64,000 nucleotides of DNA from Hordeum vulgare subsp. vulgare (Eukaryota > Streptophyta > Magnoliopsida > Poales > Poaceae): contig NC_058522.1 in NCBI RefSeq assembly GCF_904849725.1, positions 231,173,084 through 231,237,083 of the forward strand, read 5' to 3'. Each line of letters starts with the position of its first letter. Within the stretch, counting starts at the first letter, position 1. Shown here in pieces: positions 1 to 9,900 of the stretch. The translations under genes were made by a program, and so were the position numbers. The notes beneath the pieces are model-generated. The model was not told the origin of the DNA. It saw only the letters and a program-made list of their open reading frames with translations, and did no database searches.

Positions 1-1215
1 ACTCCGGGGACCTAGCACCCCCTTGAGCCCCCTGCGCGATGCGGTCGAGCCTGGGCTTCGTCCCAGTGCCTCCAGCGCATCCAACCGAGGCTTGTAGCCC
101 ATTTTGGAGCAACTCCGGCGAGCCTCCACCACGCCCATGGTCGCCGCCGGCGAAACTCCGGTGGGGATGACGTGGCCACTCTAATCCGTCATTAATTAGT
201 CGTTAGAGCCACTGACAGTGGGCCCTAGGAGTGGGTCAAACCCACATAGGGGCTGGTCAGCGCGGGGTTATCCCGTGTGACGCTGACCAGTGCCCCCCAC
301 TGGTCAGTTTGACCAGCCCAGGAGTTGTTGACCCTGATGACATCACCATGACGCAGTAAACATATTTCTGTGATTTAAATAATTCCAGAAAATGATAAAA
401 CTTTGGGAAATCATAGAAAATTAAATATAACTCCAAATTTGACAAATAATATATGTAAAATGATCAAAAAAATTCAACGAACACAATGGTGCTACTTTCA
501 TGCATGACAAACAAAGTTATAAAACAGCATCAGGTCAAATCAATTAAAAGAATTTGATAAATATCTTATTTCAAATAATATTGAATTTTGAATTCAAATC
601 AGGATCATTCTATGGTGTTGTTATTCACATTAAACCATACTACATTTCATTTCATGCCTGATCATGCATCATATTGTTGCATTTGAATGATATCGATTGT
701 CGCTATTATTTCGGTAGGTTGTGCCCCTCCGGATACGTTCGAATATGCGACTGACGGATTTAATCCTTCCACTGAGCAACAAGGCAAGCACCCTTTGATC
801 ATCCTGATATAATCCCATGTTCCTACTCCAGCTCTCACTTATTGCATTAGGACAAAATATTTCAAATGCTTTACCTCGGTAGCTGAACCTATTCCTTTGC
901 ATGACCTAACATTGTCACAGTTAATAGCCAAACCTTGCAACCTACCATACCTGGTAGTTGCTTGAGCCATGTTGTGTCTTATCCTGGTATGCTTGATATG
1001 CCTAGAGTTGTGTCAGGTCTGTTTCATCTGGGTGATGAACAGGAATGGATGAATGTGTTCTAGTGATAAAGAATAAGTGTGGAACCTGATTTGGTAAAGG
1101 AACCGATGAAAGGCTATGTAGGAGTACATGGCGGGTTGTTTCATTGGAACCGTCCATAGGAACTGAGTTCCGTGTATGAAATCCAGGACTAGATACTACC
1201 ACACATTGGGTTCCG
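1..1215 (+). mobile_element. Long Gypsy LTR X1, first visible part
   Basis: This stretch is non-coding and aligns by eye, with much divergence, to 25150-25791 plus 40112-40880 (X2). Shared landmarks are a GC-rich start, an AT-rich middle, and the segment reading 'gtaggagtacatgg' followed by 'acacattggg'. The LTR begins to the left of the window. It is interrupted at 1215 by the LARD-like element; the last five bases (TTCCG, 1211-1215) are the target duplication, and X1 resumes at 12380. The small ORFs here have no recognisable domain and I do not treat them as genes. Assignment to Gypsy rests on LTR length and style, not on any linked pol gene. Confidence 0.7.
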
Positions 1216-1740
1216 TGTGACAGCTCGAGAGCGACCCTCCAGAAGATTCCCCTTTTGTCTCGTTGTCGTCGTCCGATTTATTTAGTAGTTGCACTCATCA
1301 TCACATCATTCACATCATCTGCATTGTATCGGTATTTCGTTGCCGCCAGTTTTCAAAACTGCATCCCTTATTAGTTGTCGGTTCTCTCCATTTTATCATT
1401 GACCGTTTGGGACCAACCACACACGCACGCGCCCGCGACATCGTTAAACTTTGTCGCCGGGTTGTCATTTTCCCTCTCATCCCCACCTAACCCCTCTGCA
1501 CAGTACACCAACCCAATGCGCAACCTAGTCCGAAAACCTCCCGAAATCTGAACCGGGTGCTCGTGACCGTTGGGTCCAGATCAACCTGATTTTACTGTAA
1601 ATTGTCATCGGTTTGTCCATTGGTCACCCTAACCTAATTATATTGGCCGTACGATCTAAATCGGAGGGCTCTAATTAGACCCCATTTAGTTCCGTTTACT
1701 ATTTATATGTAATTTAGCCAAACCTACCCTAACCCACCAG

Positions 1741-1750
1741 ATATATATAG
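1741..1750 (+). promoter_or_regulatory. TATA-like box of the LARD 5' LTR
   Basis: The sequence atatatatag is followed by a GC-rich, CT-rich leader starting about 35-40 bases downstream. The corresponding place in the 3' LTR (8969-8976) keeps atatatag. This is the most likely core promoter for the element's transcript. Inferred from sequence only. Confidence 0.5.
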
Positions 1751-2110
1751 ACTACCTAGTTCAATTAGACCAAACCCAAGAAATGCTCCCCCTTGTCCCA
1801 TCTGCGCGCCGCCACCCCTGTCCAGTCTCCACCAACCTCGAGATCTCCCCTCCCGATTCCCTTGTTTTCCTCTGCGAGCCAACCCAATCCCCTCGTTCCT
1901 TCTGCAGCCCTGGACGCATCCGGCTGCTCGAGGGAGCCCCGCCCGCGCGCCACAGGTGCGGCAATTCCCGCAGCCGCGCCTGAGCTCCTCTCTTTTCATT
2001 GCTCGCCTCGCCTCTTCCTCGTGCAACCCCTCCCAGACACATGAGCCGCCAAAGCAGGAGCCCAGGTGCTGCAGCAGTTGCAGCGCCCGCTCAACCTCTG
2101 CAGCTCGCCG

Positions 2111-2176
2111 GTGAGGCCCTCGTCATGTTCTCCTCTCTCTCCCCTTGTTCACCTCTATCCCCTCTCTTCCCTGCAG
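2111..2176 (+). other. Intron-like segment in the LTR leader (5' LTR)
   Basis: A GTGAG donor at 2111 and a pyrimidine-rich tract ending CTGCAG at 2176 bound 66 bp inside the GC-rich leader. The 3' LTR has the same 66-bp arrangement at 9337-9402. Reading frames on either side are not conserved between the LTRs, so any intron would be in an untranslated leader. Confidence 0.35.
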
Positions 2177-2439
2177 GTCTGCAGCACCATGGTGGCAAGG
2201 TCCTCAAGAACGCGTCAGATCCGACGGGAATGGAGCCACCCCTGCCGGATCCGACGAGAGCCACCGCTGCCCGAGCCTTCTCTGTCATTCCCTACCGGAA
2301 GCCATGCTCGAGACCCCTGCCATGGCCGCCGGCCTCTTCCCTTGCTGTGAGAATTCCCGTATCTGAAACTTGTGCATTAGTTTTCAGATCCGTTCGGTGT
2401 CATGTGTTGTTAAGGATGCTACTGCTTTGTTTCACAAAC

Positions 2440-2512
2440 ATGTTGCTAGCTGAGCTGGTAGTCGTTCCGCGATTTAGAAAAAGGGGACTCGGTTTCGAAT
2501 CCCAGCTATGCC
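2440..2512 (+). ncRNA. tRNA-like sequence 1 in the 5' LTR (degenerate)
   Basis: TAGCTGAGCTGG (2447-2458) fits the Pol III A-box pattern TRGCNNAGYNGG, and GGTTTCGAATCC (2491-2502) is a B box with one extra T. The 3' LTR copy has a perfect B box, GGTTCGAATCC. The acceptor stem is not convincing and no anticodon is assigned. It is probably a decayed tRNA or tRNA-derived sequence. Confidence 0.45.
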
Positions 2513-2598
2513 AATTTATTTTTATGCTTGTTTCTGTTGACCTGCACCATGGCGTAGTATTAATTCATCAAGACTAAAACACTGCATTATATCACAAT

Positions 2599-2674
2599 CA
2601 GTGTGTAGCCGAGCTGGCTAGTGCATTTAGACTCCACCCAAGGGATCCTGGGTTCAAGTCCCACGTAGCTCACA
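2599..2674 (+). ncRNA. tRNA-like sequence 2 in the 5' LTR (degenerate)
   Basis: A box TAGCCGAGCTGG (2606-2617) and B box GGTTCAAGTCC (2651-2661) both fit consensus and have tRNA-like spacing. A T-stem with four of five pairs can be drawn. D, anticodon and acceptor stems are only partial, and base 33 is C rather than T. TTTT follows at 2675-2678, suitable for Pol III termination. Both boxes are unchanged in the 3' LTR copy. Confidence 0.5.
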
Positions 2675-5155
2675 TTTTGCCATGCTTTTTGTTTCTCTTT
2701 TTTTTGCACTCACACACACACTTAGTTCCCTCGGCTGCTGCACTATGTTGCAATTCGGCCTATGTTTTTTTCCTCCTGCGATTTCATCTTTAACCTAGAC
2801 ATGCATGTTTGTATGAGATGTGATGTTGTCCGTTTTGTAGATGCCACGCTAGTTGCACGTTGTCCCTCTTTTGTCGTGCTCCGACACCTGGGAACCTGGT
2901 AACCGGGATCACCCCATCGTTCTTTGGCATGACAAGCACACACTCCCAATTCGTTACACCAGTATCTCATCGAGTTATTGGAACCGGAACGTGTCCTGGC
3001 TCTCATTTGCATGCACTTTGCATTCACGGCATAATATCAGGTGTTGCATGTATCTTTTGATCGCAGCTCCATTCTTACGTTCTTTGTGTAACCGACTAGA
3101 AGGTCGTGTAGGATCACATGGTTCACCTCTTGCCATGTTAACAACATTTTAATATTGTCGTGTACCTAAACGGGAGTGAACTAAGTAAATCAAATGTGGA
3201 GTTTCGTCAATATGCAACTCGTTGCATATTGAACTTCACTTAATGTGTAGCGTTTGATTGTTGTGAATTGACGTGCCATGTCTTGCACATATTCAACTAA
3301 TCATGCATCATCTGTGGATTGCATCTTGTCGTGCATGTGCCGTGGTGAATATCTATGTTGATGCTTGTTTCCGGTTTGCTTCGTCTCGATAGAGTTCTGC
3401 AAGCATGTAGGAATGTGAGGACCCGTTCGACTACATCGGTTCGTCTTCTTCACGAAGTCGTTCTTCTTCCAAGCGGGATCTCACGCAAGATGACCATTTC
3501 CCCCAGATACCATTACTATCATTGCCATTCTAGTTTTACCATTTCTATCGTTATGTCTCGCTTCCTACCACCTGTTAAATATCAGCCTCCCAACATTCCC
3601 GTGAAAACCTTAAACCTGTTCACAACCTAGCAAACCATTGATTGTCTATGTTACTGCTTTCTTAACCATGTGTTAGCGTTGTTAGTTGCAGGTGCAGTTG
3701 ATTTCATGTGATAACATGGGTTCCTTGTTATATCAACCTATTAAATATTATTTAATTTAATGCACCTATATACTCAGTAAAAGGTGGAAGGCTCGGCCTT
3801 TCTAGCCTGGTGTTTTGTTCCACCTTTGCCCCCTTAGTTTCGGCTACCGGTGTTATGTTCCATAATTGAGGGCTCCTAACATGATCGGGGTTGTTATGGG
3901 GACCCCCTTGATAATTCGTTTTAGATTAAGACTGGTCTGGCAAGGCCCAACATTGGTACTACATTTGCCTAATAACCTAATAAAATTGCATAGGGACTTT
4001 CCGTACCCCGAGGATAATTAATCAACCCCCGGGCCAGTGCTCCGCATGAGTGTTGGTCCAAACTTCCAGACTGCGGGGCCACCACGGGGCAACCCGAGGT
4101 TTGGTTTCTCCTAGTGTGACCCATCCGTCGTGTCGTGAGAACGAGATATGCGACTCCTATCGGGTTCGTCAACACGTCGGGCGTCCTTACTGTATTAGTT
4201 TGACCTTTGAAGAAATATCTTGTGCATCGGGATTCCGGTGTTGCTTTGGGTAATCTCAGAGTTGAGGTTTTCCACTAAGGAATCGGACGAGATCGCAAGT
4301 TTCGTGATCGAGGATATCTATGCGTCTTGTGGTAATTTGTGATGGACTAACTGGAGCACCGCTGGAGGGTTAAATCTTTCAGAAAGCCGTGCTCGCGGTT
4401 ATGTGGCAACGTGGAAACTTTGTTTAACACTGGTTCTAGATAACTTGAAGTAAACTTAATAAAAACTTGCCAACTGAGTGCGTAACTGTGACTGTCTCTT
4501 TCGCAAGTTCCTTCTCCGACCGAGGACACGGTGGGGTTATGTTTGAGATAAGTCGGTGTTTAGGATCATTCATTTGATCATTAGTAGTTCACGTTCGCTA
4601 TGCGTAGAGCACCCCCCCTCTTATTCTTGTACTCGTAAGTTAGCCACCTCACATATGCTTAGTCGCTGCTGCAACCTCACCACTTAACCATACCTCACCC
4701 ATTAAGCTTTGCTAGTATTGATACCTTCGGAAATGAGATTGCTGAGTCCCCTGTGGCTCAAAGATTGCTACAACACCAGTTGCAGGTACAGGTAAAGGTT
4801 ACTTGATGCGAGCGCATTGGTTGTTCATTTGGAGTTGCTTCATCTTCTTCTTCATCATCGATCTAGGATGGGTTCGGGGCCGGCAACCTGGGATAGCAAG
4901 GATGGACGTCATTTTCTTTTCTTGTTTGTTTTCGTCCGTAGTCAGAACCTGCTATACATCATGATTTTTATGTATTGTACTGATGTGACTCTGATGTAGC
5001 TTGTGGCGAGTGTATGCCAATTCCATATATCTCATCTTTTCAGTACATGTACTTGTAACGATATCCATTCTTGCGAAACGACGAGATGGGCTTCTATCCC
5101 TGACGAGGCCAACGTGCCAAATTAAGGATAGGGTCGCATCTTGGGCGTTACAAGT

Positions 5156-5167
5156 TGGTATCAGAGC
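5156..5167 (+). promoter_or_regulatory. Primer-binding site (tRNA-Met type)
   Basis: TGGTATCAGAGC lies three bases after the 5' LTR end. It is the common initiator tRNA-Met primer-binding sequence of plant LTR retrotransposons, and it fixes the element's orientation as forward. Confidence 0.9.
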
Positions 5168-8100
5168 AGTACCAACCTAGGATCCCCCTTGATTGATCGA
5201 ACTTGGCCGAGTCGAGTCTAGTGAAAAACTACTTTGAGTCTAGTTATATATCGGAGAGTAGGATTCTTTTTTCTCCTCTTCTATGCTCTGGTGAGGAATC
5301 TTGACGTAATAATTTTAATTCTACTCATCTTCTCACTCAAATTATTTAGGATCACGTGGATAGTTTTGGAATCTATATGATGTCGATGTGACGGAGTTTT
5401 GTCTTGGTGCCTCCTATCTGACTTGATTTCTTCCGGGGAGTTGAGCTCCAGGGGATTCTCGAGCACATCGTTATCATTCAGATTTCTTAGTATCTCGGGA
5501 CGGAGGATGTTCAAAATTGCTTCAATACTAGTAGTGGCGAGAGGAGTCCGGCTTCCCAGTACTGGTGCAGAGAGTTCCGGATGTATCGCCATATGTGGTA
5601 TCGTTGTGATTACGAGTGTGTGAGATAGATGAAGTTCCGAGATTCTGGTTATGTGTTGACGGATGTGATACACTGGACGGGTTAGTATAGGAGTTGAGTG
5701 ATATATTACTCCTTTATCCGTGGACCAGATTACATGACCAGAAATTTCGGGAGTTCTTAGGTGGGAATTCTAGTAGTTACTTATAGGACAATCTTCCAAC
5801 AAATGCATGAGGTTAGGTTGGGGTTCGACATCTAGTGGATTCGTTTGTTCACGGTCGACTTACAGCGGTTCTCGTTGTGTCTTAAAGAGTCCTTGTAGCT
5901 TGCTACGACTCGAGGACGCTTCGTATGTCGTGTGCACTGCCTTGCACACGATGGGTACTGTAGGGATCGAGCCCGTGCGATCCTGTCCATGAAAATATCG
6001 GACGAAATCTCTCTCATGAGTTTGTTCTGGCTAACCTGTAAGCCTCATCCCTTGTTTTGTTGGAGTATGGTAATTCAAGTTGCTTCGATGTCAAGTGGTG
6101 ATTTCAGATCTTTCCTAAGCAGTGTTCTCATATTCATGAGAGAGTGCAAATTCCTTGCTCAATCAAGTTGTCTTTTCAATTCTTATCAACCGGAGTTGTT
6201 ATGTCAATTCTTTTCAACCTGTGTGCTTCTCTTCTAGTAAATCCTATTCTCTCCAAGTTTTGCAAGATCAATATGTCTTTTCTTCCGGAGTTCATCTCAT
6301 CTGTTCCAAGTTGTCTTTGTTTTCCCGGCCCTCCCGCCCTTTTCTTCAGTGATTCAATTTTCATCCAAGTGTCTTCTTTTAATTGTTGCTTCCGCTATCT
6401 TTTCTTCCGTGTCCTATCCGGTGATTCATTGAGAAGATTCTCAGGAGTTTTGTGTTCGTCGTTTTTCATTCTTGTTCTCTTTTCCGGTGGATTCAATTCA
6501 AGCTGTCAGTGTTCATCATATCCTTTTTCATCCTCTAATGATTTTGTGTTGGAAATTCTTACCAGCCTATATTGTTATTCATTCCTGTCTTTTCTATCCG
6601 GAGTGTTGAAGATATCTCAGAAGTTTCTTGTTTTCAATTCTTTCAATTATTTCAAAGTGCTAACCTCATCAAGTTTTCATTTGTACTCGTGCAATATCTC
6701 CCTTTCTGAGTAATCTTTTCAATGGTGGTTTCTTTGAATGGGCCCATAACCCACAGGTTTTTTCCCATGATCTTATCTGGCTATTGTAATCCTTCCGGAG
6801 ATCTTTAGTTCTTTTGAACTATGATGTAAGTATGAATTTCATCAGTCATATCCCTTCTTCAAGGTCAATTTGAATTTATTTTCGTCGTTGGCTCAACTAT
6901 TCCTTGTTCTTATTCCGGAGTGCCTTAGTTATTCTTGTTGTTGTTTCTCGTCATCATTTTCAGCTTGGAAGACCGAAGGAGTGTTTCTCTCAAATCTAGG
7001 TCCATTCTCTTGAAGATTCATCATTTCATCTTGGTGTTATCATCTTGAATTGTTCCCAATCTTGAGTAATCCCATTCTTGCTATCCGATGCATTTCTGAG
7101 TTGTTTTCATTCTCGATCCTTGGAAGGCCATCATTTTAGAAGATTCTTTGTTCTCAGCTTTCAGCTTTCGCTCTCAAATTCTTCTCAATTGTTGTCTCTT
7201 CGTTTGTCTCTCAATTATTCTGGTGCCTTGTTCAAGTTTTTTCTCTTAGATGGCTCATGATCTCTTCATTCTCATGTATCTTCATTCATTCATGGTTGTC
7301 TCATTCGTTCCCATTATTATCGGTGTCTCCTTCAAGACTTCTACAAGTTGTTCTCATATTTCTTCTCAATCTTTTCAAGAATGATAAGTGTTATGATTTG
7401 CGTGTCGTCAATTTACCTTGATGAAGGATAAGCATAACATAAATCTCATTCTTGTTTCATAGTGATTTCAATTCTTCTTCCGGAGTGGCTCATGATATCA
7501 ATTCTCTTCTCAAGGTGTTCTTCAAGATTCTTGTTGGAGGATCTCAAGTGCTCTTTCTCTTGCATTTCAAAGTGCAATTCTCCCTCCTTTATCCTTTGAG
7601 GTGGTATTATAACATTCTTGTTAGTGGAGTCTTGAAGAGATTTGTTTCAAGAATGAGATAATTAAACCCACCATTGTTTGATCATGAGATATTTTCAACC
7701 CATGATTTCTTCACTGAGCTATCTTGGTTAAGATTCACCTGGAGCTTTTCCTATGGATTGTTGCTACTATATTGATTATCGATGATCCAAGTTCTCAATG
7801 TATCCTCTTGTTGAAAGAAGTTTCCCTTCTCTTATTTCTCCCAATCAATCTTTGTTTCCGTTAGTGGTTGGTTGTCAACTCATTTTTAGAGATGGTTTTC
7901 ATAAGTCCACTACAAGCTTGTTCTTTTCGTTGTTGATTTCCAACAAATCTGTTCAATTCTTCTTCTCACGAGGCTCTTCAATTCAATTATGGTAGTATTT
8001 GCCATTTTTCTCTCCGTTCTTTTCTTCCCAATGATCTAGTTCCTATTCTCTTGTTTCGGAGTTGTTGTGATGTTGCTCTCTTTTATCCATCATCTAGTTG

Positions 8101-8443
8101 TGTCAAGATCGTGTTCTTTCCTTTCCCATTCATTTAACTGGAGTGTTGCGTCTTATTTCATGTTCTTTCCCTTGCTTATCAATTTAGTTGTTTTGTTGTG
8201 AATCTTGTCAAGACCTTTCCATCTTATGAAATTTTTGTCATCAATTTCCTACCGAAGTGCTGCCAATATTTTCTGTGAATTCTTGCTTGTTCCTCATGTC
8301 ATTCTTCACCTCTTTGCAACCTTCAAGGATCGTTGGTTTCACTAGTTTGTCAAAAAGCAACTAAGTTTTACCATGTGCATTCTCTTCCTCTTCCCTTTCA
8401 TTCTGAGATCTCGGGTCGAGATCCTCTTGTAGTTTAGGAGAGT
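5168..8443 (+). other. Non-coding interior of the LARD-like element
   Basis: No frame shows gag, protease, integrase or RT motifs, and the ORFs present are short and low-complexity. From about 6100 to 8400 the strand is rich in T and C and is built of variations on words such as ttcaag, attctt and ccggagt. The last bases before the 3' LTR (about 8433-8443, tttaggagagt) are purine-rich and could be the polypurine tract. The element would need proteins from an autonomous relative. Confidence 0.8.
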
Positions 8444-9665
8444 TGTGACAGCCCAAGACCGACGCTCCAGAAGATTCCCCTTTTGTCCCGTTGTCGTCGT
8501 CCAATTTATTTGGTAGTTGCACTCATCATCGCATCATTCGCATCATCTGCATTGCATCGGTATTCCGTTGCCGCCAGTTTTCAAAACTCCATCCGTTATT
8601 AGTTGCCGGTTCTCTCCGTTTTATCGTTGACCGTTTAAGACCAACCACACACACACGCGCCGGCGACATCGTTAAACTCTGTCGTCGGGTTGTCGTTTTC
8701 CCTCTCTTCCCCGTCTAGCCCCTCTGCACAATGCACCGACCCTACTCGCACCCTAATCCGAAAACCTGTCGAAACCCGAACCGGGTGCTCGTGGCCGTTA
8801 GGTCCAGATCAACTCGGTTTTAGTGCAAATCGTCATCGATTTGTCCATTGGTCACCCTAACGTAATTATATTGGCCATCCGATCTAAATCGGAGGGCTCT
8901 AATTGGACCCCATTTAGTTTTTTTTGCTATTTATATGTGATTTAGCCCAACCTACCCTAACCCACCAGATATATAGACTACCTAGTTCAATTAGACCAAA
9001 TCCTAGAAATGCTCCCCCTTGTCCCATCTGCGCGCCGCCACCCGTGTCCAGTCTCCACCAACCTCGGGATCTTCCCTCCCGATCCCCTCATTTCCCACTG
9101 CGATCCAACCCAATCCCCTCGTTCCTTCTGCATCCCTGGACACATACGGCTGCTCGAGGGAGCCCCGCCCGCGCGCCACAGGTGCAGCAATTCCCACATT
9201 CGCGCCTGAGCTCCTCTCTATTCACTGCTCGTCTCGCCTCTTCCTCGGGCAGCCCCTCGCAGACACATGAGCCGCTGAAGCAGGAGCCCAGGTGCCGCAG
9301 CAGTTGCAATGCCCGCTCAACCTCTGCAACTTGGTGGTGAGGCCCTCCTCGCGTTCTCATCTCTCTCCCCTTGTTCACCTCTCTCCACTCTCTTCCCTGC
9401 AGGTCTGCAGCACCATGGAGGCAAGCTCCTCAAGAACGCGTCAGATCCCACGGGAACGGAGCCACCCCGGCCGGATCCGACGAGAGCCACCGCTGCCCGA
9501 GCCTTCTTTGTGATTCCCCGCCGGAATCCGTGCTCGAGACCCCTACCATGGTGGTCGGCCTCTTCCCCTGTTGTGAGAATTCCCGTATCTGAAACTTGTG
9601 CATTAGTTTTCAGATCCGTTCGGTGTCATGTGTTGTTAAGGATGCTACTGCTTTGTTTCACAAAC

Positions 9666-9737
9666 ATGTTGCTAGTCGAGCTAGTAGTCGTTCCGCGATT
9701 TAGTCAAAGGGGTCTGGGGTTCGAATCCCAGCTATGC
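9666..9737 (+). ncRNA. tRNA-like sequence 1 in the 3' LTR (degenerate)
   Basis: The B box GGTTCGAATCC (9718-9728) is perfect. The A box (TAGTCGAGCTAG, 9673-9684) has drifted from the 5' copy. No complete cloverleaf is visible. Confidence 0.45.
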
Positions 9738-9824
9738 CAATTTATTATTATGCTTGTTTCTGTTGACCTGCACCATGGCGTAGTATTACTTCATCTAGAC
9801 TTGAACACTGCATTATATCACGAA

Positions 9825-9900
9825 CAGTGTGTAGCCGAGCTGGCTAGTGCATTTAGACTCCACCCAAGGGATCCTGGGTTCAAGTCCCATGTAGCTCACA
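9825..9900 (+). ncRNA. tRNA-like sequence 2 in the 3' LTR (degenerate)
   Basis: A box TAGCCGAGCTGG (9832-9843) and B box GGTTCAAGTCC (9877-9887) are identical to those of the 5' LTR copy, although the surrounding LTR has diverged. TTTT follows just after 9900. Confidence 0.5.

Larger units (their letters stand above)
1216..5152 (+). repeat. 5' LTR of the LARD-like element
   Basis: It starts TGTGACAGC and ends GGCGTTACA. Inside are, in order, a TATA-like box (1741-1750), a GC-rich leader region (about 1780-2350) with an intron-like segment, two tRNA-like sequences (about 2440-2674), and a long non-coding 3' half. The 3' LTR copy matches throughout. Confidence 0.93.

Noticed and set aside
1724..2577. 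Overlapping ORFs up to 192 codons on both strands in the LARD LTR leader
   Set aside because: GC-rich chance frames: the same region in the 3' LTR has different frame lengths and stops, so no protein is conserved.
2440..2674. Functional tRNA genes in the LARD LTR
   Set aside because: Acceptor stems do not pair and position 33 is not T; they are kept only as tRNA-like sequences with Pol III boxes.
5281..6713. ORFs of 130 and 189 codons in the LARD interior
   Set aside because: They follow low-complexity T/C-rich sequence, have no domain, and run on both strands without conservation evidence.
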